From an uncultured Dehalococcoidia bacterium (GTDB lineage Bacteria; Chloroflexota; Dehalococcoidia; Lucifugimonadales; UBA3495), in contig OX638345.1 of the NCBI GenBank assembly GCA_951813535.1, positions 2,043,158-2,107,157 of the forward strand: a stretch of 64,000 bases of DNA, read 5' to 3'. Positions 23,641 to 32,129 of the stretch are shown piece by piece; position 1 is the first letter of the stretch, and each line of letters begins with the position of its first letter. The position numbers and the translations under genes are program-made. The notes beneath the pieces are model-generated. The model worked only from the letters and a program-made list of their open reading frames with translations, was not told the origin of the DNA and made no database searches.

Positions 23641-25923
23641 CTACGGACTCGGAGCCACCGCTGCTCCCGAGGCCTTCAGCGCCTCAATCTCGGCTGTCGA
23701 GTATCCCGCTTCCGCCAGGATCTCGTCGGTGTGCATCCCGAACCACGGGGCCGGCGGCCCCAGCCTCGGCGGCGTCGCCGACAGCCGCGCCGTGGTGCCC
23801 GAGTGGTCGACGCTGCCCCATACGGTGTGTTCCCGCGTCACGACAAAGCCCGCGTTCCGCACCACGGGGTCGTGGCGGTAGTCTTCCATCGTCAGGTTGG
23901 GGGTTACCGACACGCCCAGCGGACGCAACTCCTGCAACCAGTGCTCGATGGTGTCGCCCTTTATGACTTCCGCGATCGCGTCGCTGTCGTGGTGAATGTC
24001 TCGGAACTTCAAAGCCGACAGCAGCGACCCGTACGCCCCGGCGTCGGGGCAATGGATGTACAGCCACCCGTCGGAAGCCTTGTACAAACGTGAGCCCGCG
24101 GAGTACCCGCGTGCCTCCACTCCCTCGATGTCCTCGCGCTGGTATCCCTCGTAGTCCAGGAAGTACGGCGACTGCAAAATCCCGGCAGTCAGCGCCAGGC
24201 CGCTGTCAACCGACTGGCCCTTGCCGGTCCGGTTCCGCTCGTGCAGCGCCAGCGCCACGGCGTACGCTCCCATCAGGCCGGTGCCGTAGTCATTCACCGC
24301 GTAGGGCGCCAGCATAGGCTTGCCGTCCCGGCCGCCGCGACGCACCTGCATCCCGCTGGTGCCCTGCGCCAGCTGTTCCCATCCGGCCCGCTCCGACCAT
24401 GGCCCGTCGTATCCGAAGGCGTTGAGCGAGGCGTACACGATGTCCGGCTTGACCTTCTTGACTTCCTCGTATCCCAGGCCCAGTCGCTGCACCGCCGACT
24501 TCCGGTTGTTCTCAACGATCACGTCCGCCGACTCGACCAGCTTCCAGAAAACTTCGCGGCCCTCGTCGGTCTTCAGGTTCAGCATGATGCTGCGCTTGCC
24601 GCGGTTGACGTCGATATAGCCAATCGGGTCGAGAATGCGCGTTGGGTCGTCGATCTTGATCACGTCCGCGCCGAACTCGCCCAGCGTGCGCCCGCACGTC
24701 GGTCCGGCCAGGATGATGCATAGGTCCAGGACCCGTACCCCCTGTAGCGCGGACATCACGTCGCCATGTCCGTGGCTGGCGGCCGCCCGGGCCGGCGCGC
24801 TCTCCAGTTCCGCCAGCACTTCGTCGGTGTGCTCGCCCAATTTGGGAGCCCGGCCTTGTATCGACCCCGGGGTGCCCCGCAGCCGCACCTGCACGCCCGG
24901 CTGCTTCATAATGCCGTGCTCGGCGTCCTCCACCTCGGCCACCATCTTGGCATCGACCGCGTGCTCATGCACCAGCCACTCGTCCACGGTCTTGCACACC
25001 GTGCAAGCCCCGCCCTGCGCGTTGATGTCCGCCTCCCACTGCCACGCCGTCCGCTCCTTGAACATCTCGGCGAACCGGTCCTGCCAGAACGCCAGCGTAT
25101 CGCCGTCCACCGGCCGGCCGAACAACGACGTGACTTCCTCAATCCATTCCGTCTTGCCCGCCGCCGTCAGCGTCTGCCGCGCGAACCGCTCGAACATACC
25201 GTGGTGATACACCCACCGCCCGTCGGCGCACTGGTACGGATGCGACATCACCGTGCGCGGAAAGTCGAAAAGGTCAACGTACTCGTAGTTGTTGAACTTG
25301 ATGATTCGGCTGCCCATCGCGGTGAACATCGCCGAGTGCAGCGGCACTTCGATCCGCTGCCCCTTGCTCGAATTGTCCCGCGCGTTGATTGCCATGGCCA
25401 CAGATACCGAACCGAGCAGGGCCGAGAAAGTGCTGGCAACGGGCAGCGGCGTGAACAACGGCTCGCCGTCGCTTTCCGAGGTTTCCGGGTAGAAACCCGT
25501 CTCCGCGCTGATGACGGGATCCCAACCCGGCTCATTGCGGCTCGGGTGTTCCTCGCCATAACCGGGCAGCGAACAGTAGATCAGTCGTTGGTTGCCCGCA
25601 GACAACTCTTGGTATCCGATCCCCAGCCTGTCTGCCACTCCGGGCCGGAAATTTTCGATGACCACATCGGCATTGGCGACCAGCCGGCGCGCGTTCTCCC
25701 GACCGGCGTCTGTCTTCAGGTCCAGCATCACCGATCGTTTGCCGCGGTTCCACGTGGCAAAGGCCGGCTCCGACCGCGCCGGATCGCCGCCGGGTCGCTC
25801 CACCTTGATCACGTGCGCGCCCTGGTCTGCCAGCAACATCCCCAGCATGGGTCCGGGCACGTACTGCCCGAACTCCACCACGTGGATGTCTCGCAATGCG
25901 CCTGTAGTGCCGTTCGTTGTCAT
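23641..25923 (-). CDS. Double-domain CaiB/BaiF (family III) CoA-transferase
   Basis: 760 residues with two complete family III CoA-transferase units, 1-385 and 390-760. Each has the Rossmann-like start (VVEFGQYVPGP; VLDLCIILAGP), GADVIKID-type motif, and RGKRSxMLxLKTDxGR. Family III enzymes move CoA between acids through an active-site Asp. In the second unit this Asp is present in AVNDYGTGLMGAY (about 546). In the first unit the aligned residue is Ser164 (PVASTFSALLG), so that half is probably non-catalytic. Substrate unknown. Start ATG at 25923, four bases after the stop of the small membrane-protein gene. Confidence 0.92.
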   Translation of the reverse strand: MTTNGTTGALRDIHVVEFGQYVPGPMLGMLLADQGAHVIKVERPGGDPARSEPAFATWNRGKRSVMLDLKTDAGRENARRLVANADVVIENFRPGVADRLGIGYQELSAGNQRLIYCSLPGYGEEHPSRNEPGWDPVISAETGFYPETSESDGEPLFTPLPVASTFSALLGSVSVAMAINARDNSSKGQRIEVPLHSAMFTAMGSRIIKFNNYEYVDLFDFPRTVMSHPYQCADGRWVYHHGMFERFARQTLTAAGKTEWIEEVTSLFGRPVDGDTLAFWQDRFAEMFKERTAWQWEADINAQGGACTVCKTVDEWLVHEHAVDAKMVAEVEDAEHGIMKQPGVQVRLRGTPGSIQGRAPKLGEHTDEVLAELESAPARAAASHGHGDVMSALQGVRVLDLCIILAGPTCGRTLGEFGADVIKIDDPTRILDPIGYIDVNRGKRSIMLNLKTDEGREVFWKLVESADVIVENNRKSAVQRLGLGYEEVKKVKPDIVYASLNAFGYDGPWSERAGWEQLAQGTSGMQVRRGGRDGKPMLAPYAVNDYGTGLMGAYAVALALHERNRTGKGQSVDSGLALTAGILQSPYFLDYEGYQREDIEGVEARGYSAGSRLYKASDGWLYIHCPDAGAYGSLLSALKFRDIHHDSDAIAEVIKGDTIEHWLQELRPLGVSVTPNLTMEDYRHDPVVRNAGFVVTREHTVWGSVDHSGTTARLSATPPRLGPPAPWFGMHTDEILAEAGYSTAEIEALKASGAAVAPSP

Positions 25924-25927
25924 CGAT

Positions 25928-26389
25928 CTACTCCTCGGTTGAGTTCTCTCCGTTCAGACTCGGCGGTGGCTCGTCGAAGGGCAGGCCGTTTTCTTCAGCT
26001 TGCCGCTGCCGATCAAGCCACTGCATCCAACGTTCCTGCTGCTCGTGCATCCCCGCCTGCTTGCCAGCTTTCAGACCTTCTGCACGGGCACGCTCACGAG
26101 TTCGTTGCCGATACCAAGATCCGAATACCATGTCGATGACCTCCGTCAGCACGTACGCAACGGGAAGCGCGAAGCCAATGTTCGCAGCACCGGCTGTGAT
26201 AATACCCACGGCCTGTGCGTCCCAACTTTCTCCGCGCAGGGTCGTGACACTGCTATAGCTGCTTATGCCAATCAGTATAAGCCAAACCGTCGTGAAGGTA
26301 CCCGAAAACCACCGGATCAGCCTGGTGGGTATGTTGAGAATACCGGTGCGTTCTTCCCACTGGTCCTGTTCGAGGTCTGCCCGCCTCAT
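25928..26389 (-). CDS. Small membrane protein with charged C-terminal helix, unknown function
   Basis: 153 residues, not recognised. A charged N-terminus is followed by two hydrophobic spans (about 30-50, FTTVWLILIGISSYSSV, and about 62-90, GIITAGAANIGFALPVAYVL). A long Arg/Glu/Gln/Lys-rich tail follows, probably a cytoplasmic helix (RERARAEGLKAGKQAG). A shorter protein at 42544-42852 has a similar membrane-then-charged-helix layout. I prefer the ATG at 26389; a TTG at 26401 is also in frame. It is four bases from the CoA-transferase start. Confidence 0.65.
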   Translation of the reverse strand: MRRADLEQDQWEERTGILNIPTRLIRWFSGTFTTVWLILIGISSYSSVTTLRGESWDAQAVGIITAGAANIGFALPVAYVLTEVIDMVFGSWYRQRTRERARAEGLKAGKQAGMHEQQERWMQWLDRQRQAEENGLPFDEPPPSLNGENSTEE

Positions 26390-26415
26390 GGCCCTGGTCA
26401 AAGCCGCCCGGGCAG

Positions 26416-27546
26416 CTAGCTGGAGCCGGCAAAGCGCCCCGGGTCACACCCTTCCAGGCTGATATCCGTGCTTCCCGACGCCATGATCTCCGCTATCCCC
26501 TTGCCCATCGCCGGGCCCAGCAGGATACCCTTCTTCTGCCCGCCGGTGCAGATGTACACGTTGTCCCACCCGGGAGCCTGTCCGACGAGGGGCAGCCAGT
26601 CCGGCGTGACCGGCCGCAGGCACGCCGTGTGCAGCACCTGTTCCGCGCTGCTCAACGCCGGCATCAATCGCCTCGCCCTCCGCATGATGTCGTCTCGCGC
26701 CTCGTCGGTCAGCGACAGGTCGAAACCCACCTCCTCTTCAGTCGCCCCGCACCAGATCAGTCCGTCGGGCTTCGCGTACATCGAACTGCCGCCGCCAATG
26801 AGCTCGTAGTCCAGCCCCGGGCCGTCCGGTCGCACCCTGATGATCTGTCCCTTCAGCGGATCCACGGGTATCGCGATGTCCAGCCACTGTTCGGCCGTAC
26901 GACACCAAGGGCCGGCCGCGATCAGCACCGCCCCGCAGGCGATCTCGCCGTCGCTGGTCACCACCGACTCCACCTTACCGTTGCCCAGCCGGAATCCCAC
27001 CGCGCTGCCGGCGACCACCGTCGCGCCCAGTTTTTCTGCCCCGGCGGCCAGCGCCTGCGTGAACTCCAGCCCGTCCAGTGCCCCGTTGCCCACTGCCCTG
27101 ATCCCGGCGATGACCTCGGGAGTGATGCGTGGTTCCAATGCCAGCACATCCTCACGCTCCAGCCACTCCGCGGAGAAGCCCGGCTCCGGCGCGCTGTTGA
27201 AGGTTTCCAACGTCGCCCGCAGATCGTCCAGGTCCCCGGGGTCCAGGGCAACCTTGAGGATCGACATGATCCGGCCGTTGTAGTCGATACCGGTCTCCGC
27301 CGGCAGCGCGTCCCACAACTCCTTGTGCAGCGCAAAGGATTGCAGAGCCATCGGCATTAGAGGATCCGGCCAACCGTGCCCTTCCAGCGGATTGAGCCCG
27401 CCGGCGTTGTAACCCGAGGCGTGGCTGGCTATACCCTCCCGTTCGATGACGGTCGCTTTCACGCCGCTGGCCGCCAGGTAGTAGGCGGCAGCGCAACCCG
27501 CTGCTCCCCCGCCGATAATGACTACGTCTGCTGCTTGGTCGCTCAT
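26416..27546 (-). CDS. FAD-dependent oxidoreductase, DAO/glycine-oxidase family
   Basis: 376 residues of the D-amino-acid oxidase fold (glycine/sarcosine oxidase, ThiO group). N-terminal dinucleotide motif IIGGGAAGCAAAYYLA, then SGYNAGGLNP as the second flavin contact. The middle substrate domain is followed by the C-terminal RPVTPDWLPLVGQAPGWDNVYICTGGQ region split over the FAD-binding C-motif (G-H/Q-G type). The TenA gene is about 10 kb away, so a thiazole-synthesis role is only a possibility. Soluble, no signal peptide. Divergent from the FmdB gene. Confidence 0.88.
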   Translation of the reverse strand: MSDQAADVVIIGGGAAGCAAAYYLAASGVKATVIEREGIASHASGYNAGGLNPLEGHGWPDPLMPMALQSFALHKELWDALPAETGIDYNGRIMSILKVALDPGDLDDLRATLETFNSAPEPGFSAEWLEREDVLALEPRITPEVIAGIRAVGNGALDGLEFTQALAAGAEKLGATVVAGSAVGFRLGNGKVESVVTSDGEIACGAVLIAAGPWCRTAEQWLDIAIPVDPLKGQIIRVRPDGPGLDYELIGGGSSMYAKPDGLIWCGATEEEVGFDLSLTDEARDDIMRRARRLMPALSSAEQVLHTACLRPVTPDWLPLVGQAPGWDNVYICTGGQKKGILLGPAMGKGIAEIMASGSTDISLEGCDPGRFAGSS

Positions 27547-27585
27547 GCTGCCGTCCTCAATCTCTCCCGCAAAATTGCGTTAGGA

Positions 27586-27591
27586 TATAAT
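27586..27591 (+). promoter_or_regulatory. TATAAT -10 box before the FmdB-type gene
   Basis: A perfect TATAAT 18 bases before the ATG at 27610, with GGGAGG at 27599-27604 as ribosome site. No good -35. Confidence 0.5.
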
Positions 27592-27609
27592 TCCCATTGG
27601 GAGGTGTCT

Positions 27610-27867
27610 ATGCCAATCTACGAGTACCGTTGCCCTGAATGCGGCGCCGAGTTCGAGTCCATTCGCCCCGTTTCCCGCGCGGACGACCCCATTGATTGCA
27701 AGGAATGCGGGAAGCCCGCCAGCCGCCAGATCTCCAGTTTTTCGTTCAAGTCCGACACGTTCACCGCGCCCAAGCTCAGGAACCGTCCCGGGCAGACCTT
27801 CCGCGGCAATCGCTCCCAATCCCAGGGCGAACCGCAGCAACCCGACGCTGGCCAACCCGCCGTTTAG
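27610..27867 (+). CDS. FmdB/zinc-ribbon regulatory protein family
   Basis: 85 residues. MPIYEYRCPECGAEFE with a second CxxC (CKECGKPA) gives the single zinc ribbon of the FmdB family. A Ser/Arg/Gln/Pro-rich disordered tail follows. These small proteins are common; the name comes from a putative regulator of formamidase, and their real role is mostly unknown. The last four bases overlap the stop of the converging DUF971 gene. Confidence 0.9.
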   Translation: MPIYEYRCPECGAEFESIRPVSRADDPIDCKECGKPASRQISSFSFKSDTFTAPKLRNRPGQTFRGNRSQSQGEPQQPDAGQPAV

Positions 27868-28202
27868 GGCTGCCTGGCCCGGCCCTCGTTGCACGGGATG
27901 CACGTGCAGGCCGCCCGCAGGACCCGGTAGGTGTAGATGCCGGTGTAGTGGGTGTCGCTCCACAGAAACTGGAGCGCGTACTGCCCAACCGCCATCTGGT
28001 CCAACGCCCGCACGTCCTGGGGCACCGCGTCGGGATTGAGCAGCGCCCGGCCCGTCATCTCTTCCACGCATGAGGCGCAAGGGCACCGCAGCCGAAGCAT
28101 GCGGTGCGGATATATGCCCCGGTGCCCGTCGTCCCAGTTGATGATGATCGAGTTTCCGGTAATGTCGACGTCGACCGGTTTGATGATTTCGTTGGTAGCC
28201 AT
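27864..28202 (-). CDS. DUF971 domain protein
   Basis: 112 residues. The motif LRLRCPCASCVEEMTG and the tryptophan/tyrosine-rich TGIYTYRVLRAACTC match DUF971, the N-terminal domain of gamma-butyrobetaine hydroxylase also found as a stand-alone protein beside Fe-S and Mrp-type genes. Cysteines CPCASC and CTCIPC could bind metal. Five bases after the stop of the ThDP enzyme upstream, so it is probably co-transcribed with it. Confidence 0.85.
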   Translation of the reverse strand: MATNEIIKPVDVDITGNSIIINWDDGHRGIYPHRMLRLRCPCASCVEEMTGRALLNPDAVPQDVRALDQMAVGQYALQFLWSDTHYTGIYTYRVLRAACTCIPCNEGRARQP

Positions 28203-28207
28203 CGCGG

Positions 28208-29905
28208 TTATCCGCCCGAACTGGGAGACTGTACCTCGGCCAGCCGCGCCGGCCGGGGCATCTCGTCAGGGTCCGTGGGTATCTCGATGATGCTCGGCCC
28301 GTCCACCGCCAGGGCCTGGGCGAATGCGTCCGCGATGTCCTCCGGCCGGTCGACATAAAATCCCGCGCCGCCGAAGAGTTCCGCGTACTTGTCGAACCGG
28401 GGGTTCACCGTGTCGGCGCCCACGTACCGCTCGTTGAACGCGTATTTCTGGTAGGCCTTCTCGGACCCCCAGCAGTCGTTGTTCATCACGACCGAGATGT
28501 TCTTCAATCCGTAGCGCACCGCGGTCTCGAACTCCTGCGCATTGAAGAGGAACCCGCCGTCGCCGTTGAAGTTCACCACCGGCCGGTCCGGCGCCGCGAA
28601 GTTAGCGCCTATCGACGCCGGGAAGCTGAACCCGAGACCGCCCAGATCCAAAGCCATGATCAGGCTGCGGGGCCGGTAATAGTTCAGCCGGTCCTGCCCG
28701 AAGTTCGGCGCCAGTCCTGCGTCCAGCGCGACGATGGCGTCCCGAGGCATCACCTTGCGCAACTCGGCATACACCCTCTGCGGCTTGATGTAATCCCCGG
28801 TCAAATCGCCCTCTGCTGCCAGGCGGGCCGCCCGCGCGGCGTTCCAGCCGGCCACCCGCCGGGTCCACTCGGGGTCGGGCCGCAGTTCCGCCGCCGCCAC
28901 GATGCCGTTGATCTCGTCCACCACCGCGCCCACGTCGCCCTCGACACCGACCGAGATCGGGTAAATGCGCCCAATCTCCTTGGGATCAATCTCGATGTGC
29001 ACGATCCTGGCGTCGGCGGGTATGAACCGGTGGTCAAAGAACGTTGTGGATTGTCCCAAGCGCGTCCCCGCCGCCACGATCACGTCAGCATTGCGCACGG
29101 CGTCGATAGCCTCCTGCGCTCCCAGCCGGCCCAGGTGACCCAAGTAGTTCGGATGGTCATTGGGCACCGCGTCCGCTCGGCCGTAGGACGTCACTATCGG
29201 CGCGCCCGCCAACTCCGATAACCTCGCCACCTCGCCGTCCGCCAGACTCCACTCCACGCCGCCGCCGGCCACGATCACCGGCCGCTTCGCCGCCAGTATC
29301 TCCTGAGCCGCCGCTTCCACCTGCGCGCGGTCTCCCCGCGAATGCCCCTGGCCGGTGCGGTACGCGGTCGGAGCCATCAGGTCGACGTCCACCTCGGCCC
29401 CGGGCAGCAGGTCACGCGGAATGTCCACCAGCACCGGTCCCATCTTGCCAGACGTGGCGATCCGGAACGCCTGTCGCAGCGCGTCCGGCAGCCGCTCGAT
29501 CTTGTTGATCGAGAAACTGGCCTTGGTGATCGGCTCGAACAGCGCCACCTGGTCGAACTCCTGCGTGGAGTCCAGGTGCTGATGGTCGCGTGACGCCGAC
29601 GGCGCCAGCACCACCACCGGCGAGTGCGCCACGTACGCCGATCCGATTCCGTAGGTCAGGTTCAGCACGCCCGGCCCGTTGGTTACCAGGCAAACTGACG
29701 GCGCGCCGGCGATCCGACTGTACCCGTCGGCCATCAGCGCCGCGCCCTGCTCGTGCCGCACCCCCACGAACTCCATGTCTTCGCGGTCGTACAGCGGGTC
29801 CAGCACGTCCAGGAAAGACGAGCCCACGATCCCAAAGATCTTGCTCACCCCTTCCTGCCGCAGCAGCTCAATGACTGCCTCACCTGCGTTCATCCGTTGG
29901 GCCAT
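28208..29905 (-). CDS. Thiamine diphosphate-binding enzyme, acetolactate synthase-like
   Basis: 565 residues with all three ThDP-enzyme domains. The PYR domain has the cofactor-activating Glu in GVRHEQGAALMADGY, the central domain has the PVIVAGGGVEW pattern, and the PP domain has the Mg-ThDP motif NGDGGFLFN…NND. Likely a 2-oxoacid or oxalyl-CoA-type decarboxylase or lyase; true acetolactate synthase is less likely because no small subunit gene is adjacent. The ATG at 29905 has AAGGAG at proper distance; the TTG at 29911 is too close. Followed by the DUF971 gene. Confidence 0.9.
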   Translation of the reverse strand: MAQRMNAGEAVIELLRQEGVSKIFGIVGSSFLDVLDPLYDREDMEFVGVRHEQGAALMADGYSRIAGAPSVCLVTNGPGVLNLTYGIGSAYVAHSPVVVLAPSASRDHQHLDSTQEFDQVALFEPITKASFSINKIERLPDALRQAFRIATSGKMGPVLVDIPRDLLPGAEVDVDLMAPTAYRTGQGHSRGDRAQVEAAAQEILAAKRPVIVAGGGVEWSLADGEVARLSELAGAPIVTSYGRADAVPNDHPNYLGHLGRLGAQEAIDAVRNADVIVAAGTRLGQSTTFFDHRFIPADARIVHIEIDPKEIGRIYPISVGVEGDVGAVVDEINGIVAAAELRPDPEWTRRVAGWNAARAARLAAEGDLTGDYIKPQRVYAELRKVMPRDAIVALDAGLAPNFGQDRLNYYRPRSLIMALDLGGLGFSFPASIGANFAAPDRPVVNFNGDGGFLFNAQEFETAVRYGLKNISVVMNNDCWGSEKAYQKYAFNERYVGADTVNPRFDKYAELFGGAGFYVDRPEDIADAFAQALAVDGPSIIEIPTDPDEMPRPARLAEVQSPSSGG

Positions 29906-30001
29906 GGCCAAACGCTCCTTTTCGTGCGTAAATCGACCGGAAGTGTAACATAGGGATTAACCGCAAAAGGAACGTGGCGCTAGATCAGGTGACGAACAGC
30001 A

Positions 30002-30844
30002 ATGGTTTCCAGGAACTCGAACAACCGACAAGTGATCGACGAGGCGCTCAATGTGTTCGCCATCGGTTTACGGCCCTTCGTAGCAGAAAGAACGAACCTC
30101 GAAATCGATGAAGATCCGTCCGCGCTGATCAGGTTGATGCTGGACAGGTGGGAGGACGCTTGTCACGAGGTTCTCGGCTATCGGGGCAAAAATCTGCTGT
30201 ATGAAATCAAGGACATTCGTAACGACTGGGCGCACAACAGCCGATCGTTTGATCAGGACGATACTGATCGCAGCTTGGACTCGATCGAGCGACTGTTGGA
30301 GGCGGTCGGAGCCGCTGAGCAGGCCGCTGAGCTGAAGCGGAACAAAGAACAGTATCGCCGAGCCAGATACGGAAGTGCCGGAGTAGGTCGCCAGCCGGCA
30401 CCGGGATCGGGTGATGATGGCAGCAATCGACCCGAGCGCCTGGGTGTCACCGAGACCACCGCACCGTCTGGTACGGCCTACAACATATCTCAAGCCCGCC
30501 GCGCCCTTACGCAATCCGGCTACACGTGCAGTCCGCCTTCTTACGGCACGCAAGACGCTCAAATTTTGGCACGGGTTCCACGCGGAAACATGTCGATAAC
30601 GGTGCGATGCCCTGGACGGGTCGCCATTCAAGCCAAGTTCTTGGAAAGGGACCTTTACGTTTGTTTCCCGGCTCAGGGCGGTTGGTATCTCGTGCCCCAC
30701 GACGACTTGGTCGTGATCGCCGGTGACACCACCCCTTGGCTGGACAGTCATTCGTGGCGAGACAGGGGCGGTTACAGCTCGGCTAGCCCCTCCAAAAGAA
30801 TGTTGGCCCGTTTGGAGCCCTACTCTCTGACCAGCCTTCGCTGA
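30002..30844 (+). CDS. Swt1-type HEPN domain protein
   Basis: 280 residues. The first 105 residues form a helical HEPN domain of the Swt1 type: IDEALNVFAIGLRPFVAER, ALIRLMLDRWEDACHEVL, and EIKDIRNDWAHNS with the catalytic Rx4xH motif (R73-H78, RNDWAH). HEPN proteins are usually RNases in toxin, defence or RNA-processing systems. A charged, disordered linker (105-155) leads to a C-terminal domain I do not recognise, with an aromatic-rich end (GWYLVPHDDLVVIAGDTTPW). Composition is somewhat less GC-rich than its neighbours (36 G+C of 60 in 30121-30180). Stand-alone gene; no antitoxin-like partner is visible. Confidence 0.78.
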   Translation: MVSRNSNNRQVIDEALNVFAIGLRPFVAERTNLEIDEDPSALIRLMLDRWEDACHEVLGYRGKNLLYEIKDIRNDWAHNSRSFDQDDTDRSLDSIERLLEAVGAAEQAAELKRNKEQYRRARYGSAGVGRQPAPGSGDDGSNRPERLGVTETTAPSGTAYNISQARRALTQSGYTCSPPSYGTQDAQILARVPRGNMSITVRCPGRVAIQAKFLERDLYVCFPAQGGWYLVPHDDLVVIAGDTTPWLDSHSWRDRGGYSSASPSKRMLARLEPYSLTSLR

Positions 30845-30865
30845 CCCTTTGTCATTCCGTGCCAT

Positions 30866-30873
30866 GCTATAAT
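30866..30873 (+). promoter_or_regulatory. Extended -10 promoter of the oxoacid oxidoreductase operon
   Basis: TGCTATAAT is a consensus extended -10, 33 bases before the ATG, with GAGGAGG at 30889-30895. No -35 at the proper distance. Confidence 0.6.
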
Positions 30874-30905
30874 GCCGCATCAATCACCGAGGAGGCCTCC
30901 CCAAC

Positions 30906-32129
30906 ATGAGCACAGTGGCAGTGGAGGTGGTGTACCGGGGGATTTTTCAAAAAACCCTGGCCCGGAACATCGTCCGCACCATCGTTTTTGCCGCCCGTAA
31001 AGAAGGCAAAATAGGCACAGCTTTTGGCCGCTACGGCGACTCCCCCGAACGGAACGGCATCCCTGCCAAGCAGTTCGCCATCGTCTCCGACAGCCCCGAG
31101 GAACTCGAGGAAAACCTGGCCGTCTACGAGGCCGGCGAGGTGGATGTCACCATCAACGTCGACGACACCATGTGCAAGGGCATCGAATCCTGGGCCTGGT
31201 ACGGCTTGCAGCCGATCAACGCCCTCACCAAGCCCGGCGGAACCCTCATCGTAACGTCCCGCCAGGAAGCCGATGCCCTCATCGAGGACATCCATCAGAA
31301 GGATTCGCCCTTCAACCTCGCCATCGTACCCGCAACCACCAGTTTCTCCGGCCTGTGGGTGTACAAGGACGATCACACCGACGTCCGCATTCTCGGCGCT
31401 CTTGCGAAGGTTTGCCCCGAGTTGGTCAGCCTCGATTCCATGGTCGCCGCTCTGGAGGACCAGGGCTGGGGCGGCCTTAAGCTGACCTCCGCCCGCAACT
31501 CCTTCGACCGCACCACCCAGCGCCCGGTCGAGCCCGGCGAGGGCAACGACGAAACGCCCTTTACCTTCGAACTGCTCGGGTGGCGCGCCATGGAAGATGG
31601 TCTGGTCATCAGGGGCATCGACGGGGCCACCGGCTTCCGCGGCGGTTCTTTGGCCGAGGATTACGACCCCATCCGCTCCAACGCATCCGGGGACACAGAC
31701 TACCAGCCCACGCGCAACTCGGTATTCAAGAAGTTCAGCACCCGCTCGATGCGACCGGTGATCAACTTCGAGACCTGCATCAAGTGCACCCTGTGCTGGC
31801 TCCAGTGTCCTGATACCTGCTTCGACGTGACCCCCGACGGGCTGTACGACGCCAACATGGACGCCTGCTGCGGCTGCGCCGTCTGCGAGGCGGTTTGCCC
31901 GGTCCCCGACTGCATCACCATGGTCAACGAGGCCGAGTTCAACGACAACGACAGCCAGTGGGAGCACTGGACCCGCGACAAGGACGGCTACGAGAAGTGG
32001 ATGACCGAGTTGATCGAGGTCCAGAAAGCCCACGACGCCGACTCCGAGCGTAGCCACGGCTATCACAGCCCCGGCAAGTACGAAGCCGAATCTGAATCCG
32101 AAGTTGCCCTGACCGGAGACGATGACTGA
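30906..32129 (+). CDS. 2-oxoacid:ferredoxin oxidoreductase, fused gamma-delta subunit
   Basis: 407 residues. The N-terminal 190 residues are the gamma subunit (EVVYRGIFQKTLARNIVRTI, GTAFGRYGDSPERN). After a linker of about 90 residues, a two-cluster ferredoxin domain follows (about 287-335) with CIKCTLCWLQCP and CCGCAVCEAVCPVPDC, enough for two [4Fe-4S] clusters. The acidic C-terminal tail is extra. The complex oxidatively decarboxylates a 2-oxoacid to acyl-CoA, passing electrons to ferredoxin. First gene of a three-gene operon; the alpha ATG overlaps this stop by one base (32129). Confidence 0.9.
   Translation: MSTVAVEVVYRGIFQKTLARNIVRTIVFAARKEGKIGTAFGRYGDSPERNGIPAKQFAIVSDSPEELEENLAVYEAGEVDVTINVDDTMCKGIESWAWYGLQPINALTKPGGTLIVTSRQEADALIEDIHQKDSPFNLAIVPATTSFSGLWVYKDDHTDVRILGALAKVCPELVSLDSMVAALEDQGWGGLKLTSARNSFDRTTQRPVEPGEGNDETPFTFELLGWRAMEDGLVIRGIDGATGFRGGSLAEDYDPIRSNASGDTDYQPTRNSVFKKFSTRSMRPVINFETCIKCTLCWLQCPDTCFDVTPDGLYDANMDACCGCAVCEAVCPVPDCITMVNEAEFNDNDSQWEHWTRDKDGYEKWMTELIEVQKAHDADSERSHGYHSPGKYEAESESEVALTGDDD

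Noticed and set aside
24766-26139. 457-codon plus-strand frame opposite the CoA-transferase
   Set aside because: Arg/His/Pro-rich shadow running past two minus genes.
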